Shown: positions 43,385-55,809, counted from the stretch's first letter. The stretch is 64,000 nt of DNA from Channallabes apus (GCA_030522415.1 CM060118.1:16670151-16734150); one strand, 5' to 3'. A program made the numbers and translations. The notes: generated by a model from the letters alone, not told the origin.

Positions 43385-43891
43385 TGTCACGAGTCACGGT
43401 CTGCCGGCCGTCTTTTTCCCACGCTGTCACTCCCCCACGCGCTCATGTTTGTGTCTAGCCGTCACGTGCGCTCTCACGCCCCCGTTTCCGCCCCGTCTGC
43501 TCAGCTGTTTCTCATTCCATGACTGATTACTCCAGCGATTTAAGCATGCGCGGCGCGCTGCTCAGATCGCTGGATTATTGTGTTTGTTATACCTCGATTC
43601 TCTCGCGTTTTCTTTTCTCTAGCTTTCACGTTACGACCTCGCTTTGTTTTTTCTCGTTTCTGATTTTCTGCCTGCCGATTTGGATTGTTCGCCTGCCCTT
43701 TTGATCTCCCGGTTTTGACCTCGCGCTTTCCCTTTTTGATTACGGTTCTAGTCTAGTGTTTTTGCTTTGGACGCTTCGCTGACGGACTCACGGCTTTCGA
43801 CCCTTGATCACGCCCCCGACCACGCCCCCCACTTCTCTATACAGTCAGTAACCGCGCTTGGATTCACACCGTTCTGCCTGCGTTCGTGACA
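43385..43891. mobile_element. Solo LTR in the L1 copy
   Basis: Starts TGTCACGA and ends TCGTGACA, perfect 8-bp inverted TG…CA ends, and is flanked by the 5-bp duplication TCCCC (43380-43384 and 43892-43896). At 507 bp, GC-rich against AT-rich L1 sequence, with no internal coding region, it is the footprint of an LTR retrotransposon that recombined out. Orientation is not certain. Confidence 0.9.
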
Positions 43892-43896
43892 TCCCC

Positions 43897-45267
43897 CAAC
43901 ATTCCTCACTCAACTGCAATCGCAGTTCATTTTCCCAAGCAGCTCTGGTTTTAGCGATTTTACAATCACCAAAAGATAAAATAAAAGTATATATTCTTGA
44001 TATCACACCTCGCCGATATGGATTAAATGTGATCAGATTCTCCCAGGGCTGCTTGGGAGGTATAGAAGGAAAATTTGGAAAACGCTTGGTTACAAAGTTG
44101 CGAACTTGCAGGTAACGAAAGAAATGAGCTGCGGGCAGCTCATACTCCGAGGACAGATTAGCAAAGCTTTTAAATACTCCATCTTCATACAAATGATAAT
44201 CTGTGATGCCTTTGTCGTGCCATGATAAAAATGCTAAATCTAAAAGTGATGGGGGAAACAAATTATTTTTATGCAATGGACCCATTGCTGACGCAGATCC
44301 AAATTTAAAGTGCCGTCTAAACTGATACCAAATCTTAAGTGTATTAAGTACCACTGGGTTATCAGTGTATTGAGTGGGTTTGATTGGAAATTAAGTGCAA
44401 AGTAGAGCTAATATACAGGATGGTTTACAAGACAGTAACTCTAATTTGCACCATGGGGATTCAGATGAGTTTATCCAAAAGTTTAATTTTTGAATATGTG
44501 CAGCCCAGTAGTAAATTTTAAAATTAGGCAGAGCTAGTCCACCACTAAGCCTACAACTCTGTAGTAAGGTCTTACGGATTCTAGGAGGTTTTCCAGCCCA
44601 AAGAAAAGAGATTATGATTTTATCTAAGGAATCAAAAAATACTTAGGAAGAAATGAAGGGAGTGATTGAAAAAAATAAAGAAATTTAGGAAGAATGGTCA
44701 ATTTAACTGCATTGATTTTTCCAGTTAAAGAAAGAGGCAAATTGCTCCATCTCTGAATATCAGATTTCACATCGGAAATAAGAGAAGAAAAGTTGGCATG
44801 AGAAAGGTCAGATAGAGAACGAGTCACTGTAATACCAAGATATTTAAAGCCTGAACAATTGAGTTTAAAAGGCAGGTTTAGATGCTTAAGTGTAAAGCAC
44901 TATTATTAACTGGGTAGTATTCACTCTTATGCAAATTTAGTTTATACCCAGATAAAAAACCAAAATCATCCAAAATGGTTAAAATACATAACAGGAATAG
45001 AGGCTGCAGGATCAGGAACATACAACAACAAGTCATCGGCATATAGGGATAATTTTTGCTCCAACCCATTACGAGTAATACCTTTAAAAGCAAGAGAAGA
45101 TCTAAGCTTAATAGACAATGGTTCAATAGCAAGGGCAAAAAGCAGTGGTGACAGTGGGCACCCCTGCCGGGTACCACGCCCAAGAGTGAAATAATCAGAG
45201 CTTATATCATTTGTATGAACACTAGCTTGCGGGGATTTGTGAAGAAGGCAAATCCAAGAAATATTAT
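43897..45267 (-). pseudogene. L1 ORF2, reverse transcriptase 3' half and linker
   Basis: From 45255 the frames give ISWICLLHKSPQASV, then the RT core QGCPLSPLLFAL and the catalytic YADD (plus-strand 45032-45043), and continue through SLTGKINAVKLTILPKFLYF (44624-44827) into 44354-43845 (AFLSWHDKGITDYHLYEDG). Frames change several times. The matching 5' half of the RT lies at 51533-52165, beyond the inserted LINE. Confidence 0.85.
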
Positions 45268-45484
45268 TTAAGATTTAATTAATTATTTATTATTTAATTA
45301 AAGTTATTTCAGACTCTTAATCAAGCTAGAACTATATGGGATCCACAGTGTAAAAATAAAGGGCTCTTGGGTGGCCATCTGAATATACGCAGTATGGCCC
45401 CTAAGAGGGAACAATTGGAGCATCTTCTTATTAACTCAAATGTAGATTTTATGGGATTTTCAGAAACTTGGCTTAAACCCTCTT

Positions 45485-48400
45485 CACTCTAAAAAATGAT
45501 TCTGTGGCCTTGTAAATTTCACAGTAATAAACAGGTTATGTTACCTTAATAAAATCTCTAAAAGTCACATACATGATTGTTTGAGTTAGACAAATCAAAA
45601 TAAATGCCTAAAAAAACTACTGTTCTGTTTGTCTTCAATTTACACTATAATTTAAGTTTATTTCACAAATAGAAATTAGTATTTGACTAACTGAATTATA
45701 TTTTTAACATCCACTTAATATTTTTGATACATTTCAATCAAAATATTTGGTAATGGAGTAATTAATGCTGATTAGTTTAAAGAACTACAATTATCACTCA
45801 TTCCAACTCAATATTCTTTATGTTTAACAAGAAAAACTTAAATAATTTAGTAAATTGCCCTGCGCAAGTGCTCATGGGAAATCTGGTGTAACATCAGAGA
45901 CCAGAAGGCTGTGAGGATGGACATGAAGCTCCTGGAACATTCCTTATAAATCCTGGTGAGTAAACAGCTAACACAAGTTACTGAAATAATTCCTCTGTCT
46001 GTCTGTATACACAACTTTATAGTGTCAGTTACTGTTCTGAATCCTGTCACAGCCGAGCTACATAGCTAACGATAGCTAGCAACAGGTCAGTCCTGGTGTT
46101 CATTGTCATTTTAATTGTTTGTTCCAACCACCGAACTGCTCAGGTAAAGCGGCGTTAATACAGACACTTAAAATCTGGGTTAGGGTTAGGAGACACTTAA
46201 AATCTGGTGTAAAAGGAGAGATTTAACACCGAGCCGCGTGCATGTCCGGGTTTCTCGGTGTAACCGGCCGCGGTTGTGCCGCAATATTTGAATTTCTCCC
46301 GCCGAATGCGGTGATTTTGCGCAGCCAACCGTCACTGTGGCGATGATATAAAACTAGCGTGTTCAAATAATTACCGTGTGTGTACCGGGTCCACCTCACA
46401 CACTGAACCGCGAGTCTGCTCGGGTCACTCCGACACTTTAAGGAGGAAACGCAGAACAAAGCAGATTTAAACAGCAGAAATGAGGTGCAGTGTCCGGACT
46501 CTGGCACTGTTTACACACCGGGCGAGCAACAGCTCTGAGTCCAGCACAGCTCCAGTCTCATGATGTACAGCACTACAGACAGACAGTTTGATTAGCAGAA
46601 TAATGGTGTATAGCTTTGTTTAAAACAATAGAACTTCAAACCTTTTACTCAAGTTAAAGTCATAAGCACATGCCATTCTAAACTTCTAATGTATTTGAAG
46701 TACAAAAGTACTACAAGTACTTCACAAACATAACCGTGTACTTAAACATTATTAAAATGGCAGTTGATGAAATAAATGAAGTAAAAGTAGGCCTACAACA
46801 TTTCTCTCAGAATTATAATTGGGAGAAATAATATAAAATTAAAATATTGAAGTGAAATATGTTATGTATGTTGTAATATGTAAGTAAAAAAAAACTAAAA
46901 CTGATTTTTAAATCATTTTCGTGAAACGTTATATATTTTCAATATCTCTTTCACAGCACTAACACCACTAAAGAAGAGAAGTTGAATGGAGATAAAACTG
47001 GAGGTAAATGTCAACTTTTTAAATGTTTCAGAAGTATTAAATGTGTAACCATTGAATCCAAGATAGAAATTGAAACAAGGCTGGAAATATTTCACTTTAC
47101 CTATTTTTAATCCAGAATATATTGAATCCACTAGAATATACAAGATTTTCCAGTAACTAAAGTAAAAAAATTATATAGTTGATAGTAATGCGTAAATAAA
47201 GTTCTTGTATCATTTTTATACAAGGGACAAAGACATGTACAAGGGACATTTAAGTCAAAGCAGGACTTTTAATTGTGCAGAATAACAGAACACACTTATT
47301 AGAGTAAAAGCTCCCTTTATTTCTCTCTATATATTTCTGTCTCTATATATGAGGTTGTGCATTGTTCTGCAAGAGCAAAACGCCTTTGGTGATCAAAGCA
47401 GTCTGTTTTTTGTAAAAGCATTCCACTGAAATGTTCACCGGAATTTTACCAGCAATGGTCTCTGTAAAATCAAATCAGTTTTACGTCTTCGTTTCAGAGA
47501 ATTTTCATCACAAGTCCCGCTTTGACTTGAACACCACTTATAGATCAGTGTGATGATGCATATAGTAACAGTCACACTTGTACGTACTTGTATACTATAA
47601 TTCCTTTTTTAGGTGCCAGCTTATGGGATGGCAGTGTAAGCTCTGCACATTTGTCGCATCAACAAAAGGAATTTCGATCATTATGGAGTGAAGCATGGTA
47701 CTGTTGATCAATGATATTCAGTGTCCTGTCTTCATTTAGACTGTCATTGCTTCTTTAAGACCTGGGAATGTCTGCACACACATTTGTCCATACAACTTTC
47801 CACAGTTTGAAGGAAACTGAAGTGTGAAGGTCTGCAGTCTTTCAGATGTAAAATGTGACTGTGATTCGATTCTAATACAAAAGTCTACTTTCCACATATT
47901 ATCTGTATAATACTTGTGACAGAAGTATTGTTTGTCAGACTGTTTAATAATGAGATCAATTCAGCTCATTGTTTATGATCATGTTACATGTCATTTGCAA
48001 AGTAAACCAGATTGAGTTTAGACGTCATGTCTTGTCAAATTTGGCAAATAAATGTTTAATTAAAATGGTAATGTGTGTATTGTGTCTTTGTTTATAATTA
48101 GATATGTCATTAGATACATTGACCTAAATTGAAAAAAAAACTTGATTAAAAGCTAAATATACAGTATTAAAAAAAATAGTGTAAGATATTAATTCTGTGA
48201 TAGACCAGTATGAATTAAATTTATTTAAAACAAGTAAATGTAGCACATTTGTTTGTTAAATAATAGTGAAATTTTCAGTTTCTTCTACCTTCCATTTCAA
48301 TCATATCTACTCAATTATTTTACTCATTTTCACTTGGGTAACCTACTACAAAAAGTTATTCAGGTCTACTTATTTTTTTTACTGACTTGTACTTCATTCA

Positions 48401-48512
48401 TGAAGTATATTTTACATGATTTTTTTAATTTTTAGATTGATATTGATATTTTTAAGTGTAAAAATGTTTCACCAAAAAAATTGAGTACAGCACAGTTTTA
48501 TTTTTTAGAGTG
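45485..48512. mobile_element. 3.0-kb DNA element inside the LINE
   Basis: Perfect 13-bp inverted ends CACTCTAAAAAAT / ATTTTTTAGAGTG with TT on both sides (45483-45484 and 48513-48514). The LINE reading frame is continuous if the insert and one TT are disregarded, which fixes the boundaries. The interior has a GC/CpG-rich island near 46200-46550, otherwise AT-rich sequence, and no transposase, so the element is non-autonomous or has captured DNA. Superfamily unknown. Confidence 0.8.
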
Positions 48513-48514
48513 TT

Positions 48515-50925
48515 CCCCACAAGCAGTGGTATCATTACAAGGCTACAATGTCTTTAGAAAGGATAGGCATCAAGGTAAGGGGGGAGGGGTGTTACTCTAT
48601 ATGAAGGACTCTCTGAAATGTACACAAATAATTTGGCCTAATGAAATCTCAATTGAATGTGTTGGAGTTAAAGTGTCACTCTCAGCAGACATGTCATTTA
48701 CTGTTTTATGTCTTTATCGCCCACCTTCAGTAAAAGTCGATTTTTATGATCAATTTAAAGTACTTCTGAGTTGTTGTGATTTTAATAATGAGGTTATTCT
48801 AATGGGAGATTTAAATATAAATTGGGACAACAAAAGTGATAGAAAGAAACTGAAAGAAATTACAGATAATTTTGGACTAACACAAATGATTAGTGATTCA
48901 ACTAGAATAACAAATCGTTCTAAAACTTTAATAGATCTGGTATTCTCTAACAAACCAGATAGAATGATAAAAACATACAATTTCTTGACTGGCTTGTCTG
49001 ACCACAATGCCATATTCTTTTCTAGAAAGCTGACTAAAAAACGTTTGAGAAGGGTTAATAAAAGCACTAATATAAAACAAACATTTATTCCAAAGAGCCA
49101 AGAACAACGTTTAACTGCAGCTTTAAATAATTTTGATTGGTCTAATATATTATTTTGTGATGACACTAATAAATGTTGTGATCTACTATCCTCCTCTATT
49201 AAAAGGGTTTTGTCTCACTTTCAGAAGGCGGGTCATTTAAAGAAACGAGTTTATTCCTTGCCCTGGATAAATAGTGAGTGTAAACAGCTTATGACTCTTA
49301 GAGACAAACTACTTAAAAAATCATTACAATCTGGATTAACTATTGATCGATTAAATTTTGTATCTGCAAGGAATAAAGTCACACAAACTTTGAGAATGGC
49401 AAAAGCCAATTTTTTTATGACTGTAATTAATGGTGCCAAAGGAAATTGTAAGCTAATTTGGGAAAATATTAACAAACTCCTTGGTAAAAGTAAGCATAAT
49501 GCTGATAAAGACCTTGAACTCAAATTTGATAATGAATTAGTATCAGAGCCTCTCAGCCTAGCAACTAAATTAAATGATTATTTCCAAAGTACCATTAATG
49601 AAATTGCACAACTGTTTTCTAATTCTTGTGACTTTCAACAAAATATTGGCAACACCGATCTCCATATGGATGCCTTAATAAAAAATCCAAAGTTTAATAT
49701 TCCAATAATCACAGAGAATGAAGTAGAAAACATAATCTCTAAATTGAAAAGTTCAAAAGCAAGAGATGTGTTTGGATTTGATACCAATTTTCTGAAGCAT
49801 TATAAATTGTGTATCTTGGTGCCTGTGACCCATCTTATTAATTTATCAATCACGCAGGCAGTCGTCCCTTTGAGTTGGAAGGTGGCAAATGTCATACCAA
49901 TATATAAATCGGGTGATAAATTAAATCCTGCTAATTATCGACCTATAAGTATACTCCCTATCTTTTCAAAGGTAGCAGAAAAGTGGGTCGCTAGCTCTAT
50001 TATTGCACATCTTAATGTTTCCAATCCGGGTTTGCATTCTATGCAATTCGGATTTCGATCTCTGCACTCAACTGAAACGGCTGTCTGTGTGTTTGTTGAG
50101 AAGGTGAAGTCTTATTTAGATAAAAATAGTTATGTTGCGGCTGTTTTTGTTGACTTTAAATGTGCGTTTGATACTGTGAATCATCTTATGCTCTTGTCTA
50201 GACTGTCAACATTTAACTTTAGTAATCAAACCATTAAATGGATACAGTCTTATCTATTAGATAGAAAACAATGTGTGCAAATAAAGAATAGAAAGTCACC
50301 CTATCTTCACTGTAAGCAAGGTGTCCCTCAGGGATCAGTTTTAGGCCCCCTGTTATTTTCACTGTATGTAAATAATTTGCCCAATGTGTGTAAAAATGTG
50401 GACATGATCATGTATGCAGATGATACGGTAATTTTTACACAAGCTAAAAGTGCTGATGATGCAGCCCATCAGCTTTCATTAGCCTTAGATGACTTACAAA
50501 AATGGCTGAATGATTCATGCTTGTGCCTTAATGTTAAAAAGACTGTATCAATGTTTTTTAGTAAATCTAAAACAACTGTGGGCGGACTAAAAGTTCGCAT
50601 GGGTGAACAAGAATTAATTAATGTTGAGGAATTTAAGTATTTGGGAGTGCTAATAGATTCGAAATTATCTTTTAAAAAACACGTTAAAAAAATAGTGAAA
50701 ATTGTAAATGTTAATATACAGAATTTTAGACACATTCGCTCATCATTAACGGATACAGCAGCGATTACATTCCTGCACTCTATGATACTGGCTCATATTG
50801 AGTACTGTATCACGAGTTGGTCCTATACGAGTCATGCTGTTATTGGGCCAATCGAAGTGTGCTACAAAAGAGCATTGAAAATATTAGATAAGAAACCTTC
50901 GTCATACCACCATTGTCGAATTTGA
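48515..50925 (+). CDS. LINE endonuclease–reverse transcriptase, long open frame
   Basis: Some 803 codons remain open after the DNA-element insertion. The endonuclease part has GGGVLLYMKDSLKC, LYRPPS, MGDLNINW and the LSDHNAIFF histidine motif (about residues 30-180). The reverse transcriptase has VANVIPIYKSGDK, NYRPISILPIFSKVAE, FGFRSLHSTETA, VFVDFKCAFDTVNH, QGVPQGSVLGPLLF, MYADDTVIF (YADD near 50412) and FKYLGVLIDSKLSF in the right order. The D and ADD catalytic residues are present. The C-terminus ends abruptly (KKPSSYHHCRI) because of a deletion, so the enzyme lacks its tail. The type is jockey/CR1/L2/Rex1-like; the clade is unresolved. Its 5' part is cut off at 45484. Confidence 0.88.
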
Positions 50926-51530
50926 CACCAAGTCTTCCTACCTTTAGGAGTCATTTAAAATTGTGGTTGAGGGACATACAAACATGTGATCATGTTTAGT
51001 TAATTATTATATATAAGACGTAAGACAGAGTTAGTGGATTATAAAAAAGGAATACAATTATTAGTGTAGTATGGGTTGTGCAATTAGAGACAGTTTAATA
51101 TGGGTTGTTTAATAAGGGTTAGTGTAATGCGGTTTAGTGTAATATAGAATGGTGTAATTTGGGTCAGTGCAATACCAGATCAGTCAGAGCATGTGTAAAT
51201 CTGGTGTGTGTAATACAGTTGATGTTTTTTGGTTTTCTATTTTGTCCTTTGTTGTTCACTCTTGTTGTTATTGTTTGTTATGATGATGTGATCACTGTTT
51301 TTGTCTTTGTCTCTCTGTATATAGACTGTATATATGGCTCTGTATGTATTTATTAATTTGTGTGTAACACCAACCTGCCAGGGGGACTGCAGATGGAAAT
51401 TAGCCTTAGGCTATAATCTGACATATTTACATTTGTGAAAATGTTCATTAATATGTATTGTCCCTTCTTTTTTTCTCAAATAAATAAATAAATAAATAAA
51501 AAATAAATGTACACCTAGGGTAGGTGTACC
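50926..51530 (+). repeat. LINE 3' UTR and (AATA)n tail
   Basis: A remnant of the C-terminus (LPTFRSHLKLWLRDI near 50935-50975) is followed by GTGTAATA/GGGTTAGTG-type low-complexity repeats (51060-51200) and an (AAAT)n tail. The last 21 bases form a GTACACCTA / TAGGTGTAC hairpin. Confidence 0.7.
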
Positions 51531-51532
51531 AA

Positions 51533-52165
51533 ATGTATCACCAAACCCAAATTTCTTGCAAATACTGCAAACAAGTATTCCCACTCAACCCTATCAAAAG
51601 CTTTCTCAGCATCCAGTGAAATTACAACCTCAGGGGATACAGATGTTTGTTTGGAGTAAATTATATTAAAAAGTGCACGAGTATTAAAAAACAAATGCTG
51701 CCCTTTTATGAAACTGGTCTGCTCCTCAGATATAACATGTGGTAATACATCCTCTAAACGGGATGCAATTACTTTAGCCAGAACTTTCACATCAGCATTC
51801 AGCAATGATAGTGGCCTATATGATCCACACTGAAGGGGATCCTTTCCCTTTTTAAGAAGAAGAGCAATTGAGGCTTGGTTAAAAGTAGAAGGTAATGAGC
51901 CCCGGTCTAGGGATTCATTGAACACACCAAGAAGCAATGGTGCCAAATTATGTATAAACTTTTTATAAAACTCAATTGGAAAACCGTCTGGGCCTGGAGC
52001 TTTATTAGACTGCATTGCCTTAATTGAAACTATGATTTCTTCAAGAGATAATGGAAAGTCCAAGTCCCTTACAGAGATTGTATCAATAACAGGAATATCA
52101 ATGCTTCGAAGGACATCATCCAATTTTATATAATCTTTAAGACATTCAGATTGATAAAGGGAGGA
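51533..52165 (-). pseudogene. L1 ORF2, reverse transcriptase 5' half
   Basis: Frame 52123-51515 gives the RT entry: MQSNKAPGPDGFPIEFYKKF, QASIALLLKKGKDP, SYRPLSLLNADVKVLAKVIA, QTSFIKGQHLFFNTR, and the catalytic-Asp block VVISLDAEKAFDRVEWEYL. The frame then shifts into KFGFGDTF just before the LINE insertion. This is the L1-type palm domain. Confidence 0.9.
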
Positions 52166-52175
52166 GTAATATGAT

Positions 52176-53335
52176 TTAAAAACTGCATTGGGCCATGGGA
52201 TCTGTAGTGATAATATTTAAGTCATTTTTAATTTGTGGTATTAGGTGTGAGGCAGTCTGTTGTTTTAGCTGATGTGCTAAAAACCTACTTGATTTATCAC
52301 CATATTCGTAATATGTTCCCCGAGTCCGCAACAAACATACGTTCTGTTTCTTTAGTTGAAAGAAGATCAAATTCTGTTTGTAAATCAATGCGCTGCTTGT
52401 ACAACTCCGGAGAAGGATTAGATGCGTAAATATGGTCGAGCTTGCTAATAGCAGATGTAAGTTCGTCGAGGCTAGTCTTGCGACTTCGATTTAGAAAAGC
52501 AGAGTATGAGATAATTTGCCCTCTAAGATAAGCCTTGAGAGTTTCCCATAATAACGAATAAGAAGTGGACTCAAAGTGGTTAAACAACAAAAATTCATCA
52601 ATAGTGTTAGAAATAAATATACAAAACTCTTTGTCCGCTAAAAGAAGTGAGTTAAACCGCCAAGATGATGGGGTCTGTTTATGCATTGATAATTGTATAT
52701 CCAATGATAAGGGAGCATGGTCAGAAATTACAATACTTAAATAATCTGAAGAAACAACAGAAGGGTTAAGATGACTGTCAATGAAAAAATAATCAATTCT
52801 AGAATATGAATGGTGCACCTGAGAAAAAAAAGAGAATTTTTTTATCTACAGGGTTACGGAATCTTCATGGTTCTATAAGACCATTCTGTGACATGAAATC
52901 AAAAAATATTTTAGACATGGCAGACTGGCACACAAGGCGAGAGCTAGAACGATCCAAAACTGGATCAGAAACACAGTTTAAATCTCCCCCAAAAATTATC
53001 AAATGGGTGTTTAAGCAGGGAAGGCTACTAAGTAATTTATTCGCAAAATCTGGATCATCAAAGTTTGGAGCATAGACATTTACCAACAATACCTTGGTCT
53101 GAATTAGTGTGCCTGCAACAACAAGATACCTGCCATTTCTGTCAGCAATTATATGGCTAGGTGAAAACTGTATCTTTTTGTTAACTAATGTGGCCACACC
53201 CCGTGACTTAGAATTAAAATTAGAATGAAAAATTTGACCTACCCAAGGACGAAGAAGCCTATGCTGATCCTTGACTTGAAGATGTGTTTCTTGTAAAAAC
53301 ACTATATCAGTGTGTAAACGTTTCAGGTTATTGAA
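52176..53335 (-). pseudogene. L1 ORF2, AP endonuclease domain and linker
   Basis: Frames 53302-52865 and 52818-52297 encode the L1 endonuclease: DIVFLQETHL with the catalytic Glu, RGVATLVNKKI, LLVNVYAPNFDD, IIFGGDLNCV, YSRIDYFFID and VISDHAPLSL with the catalytic Asp-His. One frameshift lies near 52840. The linker carries EYGDKSSRFLAHQLKQQ, typical just before the RT. The upper end is cut by the Gypsy-containing block. Confidence 0.9.
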
Positions 53336-53507
53336 TACTGTAATGAATACATTTGATGGCGAGACCCTCTTTCTCTACCGCTGAATATCGGGTCTCCCTG
53401 GGTAACAGCTTGCGACTGAGGTAGACCACAGGTTTTTCTTCTCCTTCACCTCCCTGTGCCAGCACTGCTCCGAGTCCTGTGGCAGAAGCGTCCACTTGCA
53501 CCAGGAA

Positions 53508-54359
53508 TCATTGTGAGAAATCTGGGCTCTGTAGGACTGGGCTAGAACACATCTTCTTCTTTAATGCGTTAAATTCTGTTTCACAGTTCTCCGTCCATGG
53601 GATTGGATTGCATACCGTTTTAACCAGCAAGTCTGTCAGGGGTGCTGCAATCGAGGCAAAATTTTGCACAAACCTTCTGTACCAGCCCACTAACCCAAGG
53701 AAAGACCTCACTTCCTTCTTTGTTCTGGGTCTTGGGCTTCGTCGAATTGCCTCCACCTTGTCCACTTGTGGTCGCAGCTGACCATTGGCCAGGTGATACC
53801 CAAGGTACCTAGTTTCCCGACGCGCCCACTCACACTTGTTCACATTCAGCGTCAATCCTGCTGCTTGTATCTTCTTCAAGGTCTGCTGCACATGTTGTAA
53901 ATGCTCCGGCCAGGAGTTGCTGTGGATGACTACGTCGTCCAGATATACAGCAGACCATTCTTCACAGCCTTGGAGAACTCGGTCCATCAGCCTCTGAAAT
54001 GTTGCAGGTGCACCGTGCAGGCCAAAAGGAAGTACAGTAAATTGGTATAGCCCCAGTGGGGTCCGAAACATGGTGTATGGCCTGGAGGCTGGATCAAGGG
54101 GCACCTGCCAGTAACCTTTGCACAGATCCAGGGTGGTGATAAACTGGGCTCGCCCTATTTTCTCCAGCAGATCATCTATCCGCGGCATTGGGTAGGCATC
54201 AAACTTTGATTGGGCGTTCAGTCTACGAAAGTCGATGCAGACACGCAGGGTCTGGTCCTTCTTCGGGACAATGACTATGGGACTGCTCCATTCGCTTACT
54301 GAGGGCTCTATTACTCCTAGCTCCAACATCAGCTTGATCTCCTCCTTTAGAGGTTCCAC
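53508..54359 (-). pseudogene. Gypsy reverse transcriptase
   Basis: A 283-codon frame covers the RT: LMLELGVIEPS, SEWSSPIVIVPKKD, LRVCIDFRRLN, ITTLDLCKGYWQVPL (catalytic Asp), TVLPFGLHGAPATFQRLMD, VYLDDVVIHS (catalytic pair; plus-strand 53935-53946), RSFLGLVGWYRRFV and PVLQSPDFS. It stops (TGA or TAG region at 53508) just before the RNase H start, which continues after the stop in the same frame. All RT catalytic aspartates are present, but the enzyme is not expressed as a full polyprotein here. Confidence 0.92.
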
Positions 54360-54934
54360 CTTTCAGGTACACGATAGGGTCGTTGTCTTGAGGGTGTCGG
54401 GTTGGTCAGGTGTAAGACATGTTGGATCATTTCAGTCCGCCCAGGCCTCTGGCAGAGCAAAGAAGGAGACTGGTTCAAGAGGTGTTGTAGCTCTGCTCCC
54501 TTTGCGTCATCCAGGTGATCCAAGCACACCAGGGACGGTTGTCTCTGAGCTCTTATCTCTGAACCATCATTGTCTACGTCTTCCACCTTCCGCACCATAA
54601 GTGACGTCTCTGTCGCCTTACTGATGGGCTCTTTCCACTCCTTCAGCAGGTTCACGTGGTAAGTCTGTTTGGCTTTACCTTTGTCAGGGTGGTGGACCTC
54701 GTACGTCACCGGCCCCATCTTGCGGACGACTGTGTACGGTCCTTGCCACTTGGCTAGCAGCTTGTTCGATGATGTTGGTAATAGCAGTAGTAGTTTCTGC
54801 CCCGGCTGAAACTCTCGGAGCCTTGCATGCTTGTCGTACCATAGTTTTTGTGCTCTTTGTGCCTCTTGTAGGTTTTCTTTTGCCTCTTCTCGGAAGTGCT
54901 CAAGTCGGTCCCTCATCTCCAGCACATACTGCAC
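54347..54934 (-). pseudogene. Gypsy integrase C-terminus and linker to RT
   Basis: A 195-codon frame covers an integrase tail and continues past YHVNLLKEWKEP through an acidic linker to HVLHLTNPTPSRQRPYRVPE, the sequence that normally sits just before the RT. It runs out of frame at 54360, where the RT frame starts. This shared frame shows that integrase lies upstream of RT by design and not through rearrangement. Confidence 0.85.
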
Positions 54935-55040
54935 TATGCCACTCTCCTCAGGTTTGGATGCCGGGTCCTCCCAGGCCTTCCTCAGCAGGTCCAGTGGCCC
55001 TTGTACTTGCCAGCCATAGAGGAGTTCGAACGGTAAGAAG

Positions 55041-55575
55041 CCAGTTGAAGCTTGAGGTACTCACGCAGCTCGTTCACGCACTCCACTCGCGGAGATCAAA
55101 GGCGCCCAACTTTTTAAAGTCTCTGGGGCGCATCACATCGCCCCGCTCTTGAGCCACTGCCTCTCATAAAATCCATTGCGTTGCAAAGTCCAGCTTCCCA
55201 ACAGTCAGACCCCGAGCTACACTCCCCGCTGTGTTTTATAGCGCCGGGATCATTAGCGGCGATTGCTCATGGGCAATCTGATTCTGTGGCCCTGTTCCTT
55301 CACATACCTAAAGGGGGGGAGGCTGCCTAATTAGTGAGCGAGGAGCGATATCAATTTGGGCGCACGCCCATCACAGGCACATGCCGTGACACACTGTAAG
55401 TAAGCTAAGCTAGCAAATCTAGCGGGCATAAATAGGTTATGTTTAGGAAAATGGTATCGGATCGGTACGTGGACTCAAGTACTTGCCGATTCCGATGCCA
55501 GCTTTTTTTGTGGTATCGGCAGCATTTCCGATACCAATATCGGAATCGGAACAACCCTAATAATAATACATCTTG
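55041..55575. repeat. Unassigned insert between Gypsy fragment and L1
   Basis: 55041-55400 is GC-richer and of unknown origin. 55440-55560 is a fish repeat with GGTATCGGATCGGTAC and ATACCAATATCGGAATCGGA motifs in partly inverted order. L1 sequence resumes about 55575. Confidence 0.5.
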
Positions 55576-55809
55576 GCATAAGTTAAATATTTGGTTCCCA
55601 AGACGACATACCAGATGGAATGCAATATATCAATCAAAAACACTAACTTTGTAAAATAAGAAACTTGTATAGGCAGGTAGCATCAGAAAATGTAAACATC
55701 ACACATTTCGCTTTTAAAAAAGGAGAAAGAAAAGAAAACCCCTATTCAACAACAAAACAGAATTCAAATTAAATATATAACGAACTATTAAAAAAAACTA
55801 CCAGATAGT

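Larger units (their letters stand above)
45268..51530 (+). mobile_element. Plus-strand LINE inserted in the L1 RT domain
   Basis: A non-LTR element in the opposite direction to the L1. Its endonuclease begins near 45390 (GGHLNIRSMAPKREQLEHLL…FMGFSETWLKP), is split by a DNA element at 45485-48512, and continues as one 800-codon frame to 50925. A 3' UTR and (AATA)n tail (51476-51507) follow. The left junction is AT-rich and the right junction ends in the palindrome at 51509-51529. A short stretch of the C-terminus has been deleted after 50890. Confidence 0.85.
53351..55040 (-). mobile_element. Gypsy pol fragment with integrase before reverse transcriptase
   Basis: On the minus strand, in order: the end of an integrase (55040-54600, FELLYG start-type motif, LWYDKHARLREFQPGQKLLL, KWQGPYTVV, YHVNLLKEWKEP), a short linker (54600-54420), RT (54420-53520), and the first part of RNase H (53510-53351, VDASATGLGAVLAQ). 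Both ends are cut and there are no LTRs. The order IN-RT-RH is the reverse of ordinary Gypsy elements but is known from Gmr1-like Gypsy elements of fish. Stops and a frameshift near 54350 mark it as dead. Confidence 0.85.
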
